Positions 28,051 through 32,119 of a DNA stretch of 32,119 nt are shown here, in pieces. Numbering within the stretch: position 1 is the stretch's first letter; each line of letters starts with the position of its first letter. The stretch spans positions 1 through 32,119 of the forward strand of contig DXFG01000058.1 of NCBI GenBank assembly GCA_019114545.1, written 5' to 3'. The position numbers and the translations under genes were made by a program. Source of the DNA: Candidatus Blautia pullistercoris (GTDB lineage Bacteria; Bacillota; Clostridia; Lachnospirales; Lachnospiraceae). The notes beneath the pieces are model-generated. The model searched no databases and was not told where the DNA came from. It saw nothing but the letters and a program-made list of their open reading frames with translations.

Positions 28051-29469
28051 TTAAGTTCTTGCGGCATCGGTCTTTTTGTATCCTACTGTGCTGGTCTGCT
28101 GGCGGAATAAAAGGAGCAGCCCCCTTACGCAAAGCTCCATGCACATGGCCAGCCATACGCCATGAAGTCCCCAACTTCCCACCAGCAGCAGGGACAGGGT
28201 CAGACGTACGCCCCAGATACTGATCAAATTTAAAATACTGGGAACCAGAGTATCTCCAGCTCCCCGGAGTGCTCCGGAAGCCACGATAGACACACCATAG
28301 AGAGGCTCCGCAAAAAGCTGGATCCTGAGTACTTCTGCCGCCAGCTGCCGCACCTGCAGGTCCGGGGTCATCAGCTGGAAAACCCAGGGACAGATAAAAA
28401 ACATCACTGCGCCGGTGACCGCCATGATCCCGCCTCCAAGAAGGACCGAAAGATTGGAAAAGCTTTTTGCGATCTTTTCTTTTCCCGCCCCCAGGCTCTG
28501 ACCTACCAGAGCTGTAGCCGCTTCCGCAATTCCATAGCCTGGCATATAGCAGAAACTTTCTGCAGTGACTGCAAAGGAGTTTGCCGCAATGGCTGCGGTA
28601 CCCAGAGGGGCAATGATCCTGGTAGTAGCAATCATAGCGCCGCACACCGCCACATGTTCAAAAGCCAGAGGAGCGCCTATATGCAGGGCATTTACCAAAA
28701 TCCGCCTATCTATCCTTCCTGTCTTCTCTCCTCTGAACCGGAATACAGGAGAACGGAAGCAGACAGACCAGAGCATCAGGATACAGACCACCAGCTCCGC
28801 CAGAGCTGTTCCTATAGCGGCTCCCAGCACGCCGTAATGCCGGATAAATATCATGTTGAAAAAAATATCCAGAAGACACATACTGGCATTTAAAATACTT
28901 GGCGTACGCATATTTCCGCTGCACTGAAGCATAGAGCCTGCCAGACGGTTAAGCTGCACTGCCGGAAGAGAGCAGGCATAGACAAAGAAATATCCGGAGG
29001 CATCCTTCCAAAGCTCTTCCCCTGCGCCCAGCCAAATGGGCAGATGTCCGCTGAGAGCAATTCCCAGTATCATAAGAAGCAGAGAAAAACAGAGGGCAGC
29101 GCACAATCCGTGTTTCAGAATCTTTCTTGCATAGGCTTCCTTCCCTCCTCCAATCTGATGAGCAGCCTGTACGGAAAAACCTGCAGCCACCCCGCTGCAC
29201 AACCCTCCAAGAAGCCAGGTGCTGGTGGATACTACTCCGATAGAGGCTGAAGCCTGGGGGCCCAGATTCCCCACCATTGCCTGATCAATATACTGCATTA
29301 GAATCGATGTTATCTGTGCCATAATGGCAGGAACGCTCATCTGCCATACAATCGCCAGCTTCTCCCGCCTTGTGATCTCGCCCTCTCGCCGAAAAAAAGC
29401 GGTCAGCCGTTCTTCAGGCCTTATTTTTTTCTTATTTTTATCCATTCTTTTTACATCTCTCTTTTTCAT
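28051..29469 (-). CDS. MATE family efflux transporter (start could be MDKNKKK at 29445)
   Basis: 12-TM pattern; VWQMSVPAIMAQITSILMQYIDQAMVGNLGPQASASIGVVSTSTWLLGGL. Confidence 0.92.
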   Translation of the reverse strand: MKKRDVKRMDKNKKKIRPEERLTAFFRREGEITRREKLAIVWQMSVPAIMAQITSILMQYIDQAMVGNLGPQASASIGVVSTSTWLLGGLCSGVAAGFSVQAAHQIGGGKEAYARKILKHGLCAALCFSLLLMILGIALSGHLPIWLGAGEELWKDASGYFFVYACSLPAVQLNRLAGSMLQCSGNMRTPSILNASMCLLDIFFNMIFIRHYGVLGAAIGTALAELVVCILMLWSVCFRSPVFRFRGEKTGRIDRRILVNALHIGAPLAFEHVAVCGAMIATTRIIAPLGTAAIAANSFAVTAESFCYMPGYGIAEAATALVGQSLGAGKEKIAKSFSNLSVLLGGGIMAVTGAVMFFICPWVFQLMTPDLQVRQLAAEVLRIQLFAEPLYGVSIVASGALRGAGDTLVPSILNLISIWGVRLTLSLLLVGSWGLHGVWLAMCMELCVRGLLLLFRQQTSTVGYKKTDAART

Positions 29470-29699
29470 AAGTTCAAATTTGCATGCGCCTGATATTGGT
29501 CAACGCTCTGCTTTCTGATCAGATAAGAAAGAGTCCTTCCCTATCCGCTGCGATACTGCGGACAGTTAAGGCAAAGCCTGTCGCTGTCCGTTGCCCGGCA
29601 AATGGTGCTGCGTGCCAGTGGCATGGGTTTAGCACGGACCGCAGCGGAGCAGAGACCTGCTCGTGCAAGCACAGCGGTCGCCCGACCGGCGTATTGTGC

Positions 29700-29727
29700 A
29701 AAAAGAAGAGGCCTGTTACAGCCTCTC
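29700..29727 (-). terminator. Terminator-like hairpin between riboswitch and MATE gene
   Basis: Minus strand GAGAGGC-TGTAACAG-GCCTCTTCTTTTTG. Confidence 0.5.
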
Positions 29728-29927
29728 CCTTGGATAATATGAAGTTTTCGACGGTCCTCCCGGCTTCTGTCACGACACCTTGGTCCTGCGGAGGATGTGT
29801 ATGTTCCGTTGGTTGCGGGACAACGGAAAAATTATACAGGGCCATAAAAAGAATCCGGGAAAAACCATCTGCCATTTAATCATGCATAATTCTATAAATT
29901 CAGGCGTTTACCTTTCGGCTTTATTCC

Positions 29928-29958
29928 ATAAAAAATCCGCCTTCTCATGAAAAGCGGA
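29928..29958 (-). terminator. Intrinsic terminator, expression platform of the cobalamin riboswitch
   Basis: Minus strand TCCGCTTTTCATGAGAAGGCGGATTTTTTAT. Confidence 0.75.
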
Positions 29959-29984
29959 AACATACAGTTCCTTCGGGAACTATG

Positions 29985-30200
29985 GGGATTTCAAACTTTG
30001 CACGGAAGTTTTCACCTTACTGCTATCAAGCAGGTTTCCTGACTTATGGTTCTCTGCTCTGCCTCTCCTTCTCATACTTGCGTACAATGGATTTCTCTGG
30101 CTTCGCTCCCCAAATACAGTGACCGGATCGCTCAGGATTCTCACCTGATTCCCTTTTCATCAATGTTGTGCGGTCAACATCGATGCACTTAATAGGTTTA
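29985..30200 (-). promoter_or_regulatory. Cobalamin (B12) riboswitch
   Basis: Minus strand AAAAGGGAATCAGGTGAGAATCCTGAGCGATCCGGTCACTGTA ... AAGTCAGGAAACCTGCTTGATAGCAG (B12-box core) with flanking P2 and 3' hairpins. Confidence 0.9.
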
Positions 30201-30217
30201 TGGAATTATACATCTGT

Positions 30218-30246
30218 ATAATACCACCTGCCGTAACATGCGTCAA
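30218..30246 (-). promoter_or_regulatory. Predicted promoter of the cobalamin riboswitch transcript
   Basis: Minus strand TTGACG (30246-30241), 17-nt spacer, TATTAT (30223-30218). Confidence 0.55.
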
Positions 30247-30458
30247 GAAATTTCCGGATTTTCTTCTTTCTTTTTTTCTTCTCTTCTTCTTTTAGTCATC
30301 AAGCCTCCAATCCTGCCGGTTTCTTTGGCAGAGAGACTTTTCCACCCGTCTTCCAGAACTTTGTCCAGGACTCCCAGTTCTTCGGCAATCTCATATTTGA
30401 GCTGTTCTTCCTGCGGAATCTTATTTAAATCAATTTTTTCTTCTTTTTTCTTAGACAT
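30243..30458 (-). CDS. Alpha/beta-type small acid-soluble spore protein (divergent)
   Basis: LKYEIAEELGVLDKVLEDGWKSLSAKETGRIGGLMTKR matches SASP alpha/beta pattern; start trimmed to MSKKKEE with GGAG upstream. Confidence 0.8.
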   Translation of the reverse strand: MSKKKEEKIDLNKIPQEEQLKYEIAEELGVLDKVLEDGWKSLSAKETGRIGGLMTKRRREEKKKEENPEIS

Positions 30459-30482
30459 AAAAAGCCACACTCCTTTTTTCTA

Positions 30483-30511
30483 GAGTATGGCCCTTTTCTT
30501 TTTCTTTATAC
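30483..30511 (-). promoter_or_regulatory. Predicted sigma-G promoter of the SASP gene
   Basis: Minus strand GTATA (30511-30507), 17-nt spacer, CATACTC (30489-30483). Confidence 0.5.
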
Positions 30512-30585
30512 AATTTTTAGCGATATCTGGATTAAAAACTTACGCCTGCATGCGCAATATGGCTGAACCGCTGCCAGCCTTTTTC

Positions 30586-30771
30586 TTATTTGGGAATGAC
30601 GATCGCCGCAATGATATAGGCGATGATCCCGGAGCCAAAGCTCATACAGGTCACAATGACCCAGGCAAGGCGGATCAGAGTGGGATCTATGTTAAAATAC
30701 TCTCCGATCCCTCCGCAGACTCCCGCCAGCATATAATTTACAGAAGAACGATATAACCTCTTATCTGACAT
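30586..30771 (-). CDS. PspC domain protein
   Basis: LYRSSVNYMLAGVCGGIGEYFNIDPTLIRLAWVIVT. Confidence 0.92.
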   Translation of the reverse strand: MSDKRLYRSSVNYMLAGVCGGIGEYFNIDPTLIRLAWVIVTCMSFGSGIIAYIIAAIVIPK

Positions 30772-30786
30772 GACACATACCCCTTT

Positions 30787-31677
30787 CTATTGATCCTCAA
30801 AATCTATTCTGATATTTCCTGCATTGTTCTCTATGTCCATGGTCTTATCTGAAGATACTGCTCCAAATGTTCCTTCATGAAAGCCCTCTATGCTCTCTCC
30901 GCCCAGGTCCAGGGCGCCGGTATTTACACTGACATCTGCCGCATAGTCATTCAGTTTTCCGGTATATTTTATCTTCAGCCGTCCGGCTGCACAATTCAAA
31001 GTGGAATCTTCAGCCTCCATCAGTTCCACCTCCAGATTACCTGCTGCCACATCTATATCACAGCTCCCGGCAGCAAGCTTACCTTCTGCCTCCAGGCTTC
31101 CTGCGCTGGAATTCAGATACAGATCCTCAAATCTCTTATCCTGTGGGATCTGGATCAGCAAAGTTTTTTCACTGTCCACTGATGAGTCGCTTCTGGATAT
31201 GGTAAGTTCTTTTGTATCAAGATTCATATCTGCCACATAAAGACTGGAATCCAGCCCCGAAATCCATATTTTTCCATCCGGAGAGGGCTGTATCCGGATT
31301 TCTCCTGCTTCAGCCGTCACGTAAAGACTCTCTACCTTTGAAGCGTCAACGCTGGCTCTCTGGCTGGCGTCGGACCAGTCCATATTGCGGACTCCGGTTT
31401 CATCAGACCAGTCTCTGGTCCAGGATTCTCCTCTTTCCTCCCAGTAATCTTCCCAATCCTCTCCAAACTTTTCCAGATCGTCCAGGCCCGTCAGCCGGTC
31501 CAGCCAGTTCATTCCAAACCAGCGGTTAAAAATATCATTCTTTTCTGCGCTTCGTTCCATCCCGTTCATGAATGCCTGAGGGGAAGCCCCGAAAAGGATT
31601 CCTCCTGCTGTCAGGATCCCTCCTGTGATCAGCATAACAAGAGCTGTGATCAAAGCGATTTTTGTAAACTTTTTCAT
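30787..31677 (-). CDS. DUF4097-type beta-strand repeat membrane-anchored protein
   Basis: N-terminal TM then repeated short beta units (LYVTAEAGEIRIQPS, LYLNSSAGSLEAEG, IDVAAGNLEVELMEAEDSTLNCAAGRLKI). Confidence 0.75.
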   Translation of the reverse strand: MKKFTKIALITALVMLITGGILTAGGILFGASPQAFMNGMERSAEKNDIFNRWFGMNWLDRLTGLDDLEKFGEDWEDYWEERGESWTRDWSDETGVRNMDWSDASQRASVDASKVESLYVTAEAGEIRIQPSPDGKIWISGLDSSLYVADMNLDTKELTISRSDSSVDSEKTLLIQIPQDKRFEDLYLNSSAGSLEAEGKLAAGSCDIDVAAGNLEVELMEAEDSTLNCAAGRLKIKYTGKLNDYAADVSVNTGALDLGGESIEGFHEGTFGAVSSDKTMDIENNAGNIRIDFEDQ

Positions 31678-31976
31678 GAATTTTCACCTCCCCGGATACC
31701 TCTGTGCAGGACTCTCTGGATCAGATCCACCGCCCAGCGGAATACTGCGGGAAACGCCCGGAAGACCAGCCAGATAAAAGCCAGAAGCAGCAGGATCCCC
31801 ACTGCTGTCATCATAAGTGACGCTCCCACACAGGCAACTGCCGTAGGGGGAGAAGGCAGCTGGAACACCAGGGTGTGGATCAGAAACATAACGCCGCCTA
31901 CAGTCAGACCGATTCCTCCCGCCAGGAGTCCGAGGATCCCTCCGACGATTCCTATCAGCAGACCCAGTGCCCCCAT
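31674..31976 (-). CDS. Small hydrophobic membrane protein
   Basis: MGALGLLIGIVGGILGLLAGGIGLTVGG...; stop overlaps DUF4097 start. Confidence 0.6.
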   Translation of the reverse strand: MGALGLLIGIVGGILGLLAGGIGLTVGGVMFLIHTLVFQLPSPPTAVACVGASLMMTAVGILLLLAFIWLVFRAFPAVFRWAVDLIQRVLHRGIRGGENS

Positions 31977-32119
31977 TCCGAACCAAACACAAATGGGAGG
32001 GCCACTACAGCAAAAATGATCAGCAGGATCCAGCCGGTTCCGCTTCTGGAACGTCTTGGATTCTGTCCATAATTTCTTCCATATCCGGCTCTGCTGTAAG
32101 GGCCGTCATAACTGTGCTG
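31955..32119 (-). CDS. C-terminal part of a Tyr/Gly/Arg-rich, single-TM membrane protein (5' end outside window)
   Basis: QHSYDGPYSRAGYGRNYGQNPRRSRSGTGWILLIIFAVVALPFVFGSEWGHWVC*, read through to the window edge. Confidence 0.5.
   Translation of the reverse strand, partial: QHSYDGPYSRAGYGRNYGQNPRRSRSGTGWILLIIFAVVALPFVFGSEWGHWVC

Noticed and set aside
30464-30491. Hairpin GCCATACTC/GAGTGTGGC that would sequester the SASP RBS and resembles a terminator
   Set aside because: The 5' arm coincides with the predicted sigma-G -10 (CATACTC), so it would not be in the main transcript; treated as a promoter instead.
1-32119. CRISPR array, tRNA/rRNA genes, transposase, integrase or phage genes
   Set aside because: Looked for regularly spaced repeats and recognisable families; none seen.

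Overview
The window looks like chromosomal DNA from a spore-forming Firmicute, probably Clostridia/Lachnospiraceae-like (inferred from gene content). From left to right it contains: the S10 ribosomal protein operon on the minus strand (rpsJ-rplC-rplD-rplW-rplB-rpsS-rplV-rpsC-rplP-rpmC-rpsQ-rplN); a signal-peptidase-like membrane protein with a long acidic tail; an M18 aminopeptidase; a GNAT protein; murB-rapZ-whiA-crh-like; a spoIIAA-spoIIAB-sigF-spoVAA/AB/AC/AD/AE sporulation block followed by a tcdA-like gene; a zinc-ribbon/TPR protein; a small unlisted ORF; folC; an LtaS-like sulfatase; valS with a T-box leader; an EEP-family hydrolase; a MATE transporter; a cobalamin riboswitch; an alpha/beta-type SASP; and a PspC/DUF4097-type envelope-stress cluster. 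The most interesting unexplained signals are structured or repeated RNA elements inside the S10 operon (leader, rpsJ-rplC spacer, rplW-rplB spacer), a hairpin-dense GC-rich segment between the B12 riboswitch and the MATE gene, a Crh-like HPr paralogue with Glu at position 15, and large palindromic intergenic elements near 7.2 kb and 21.5 kb. I did not find a CRISPR array, transposase, phage or obvious defence system. All structure calls were made by eye, with no folding or database search.
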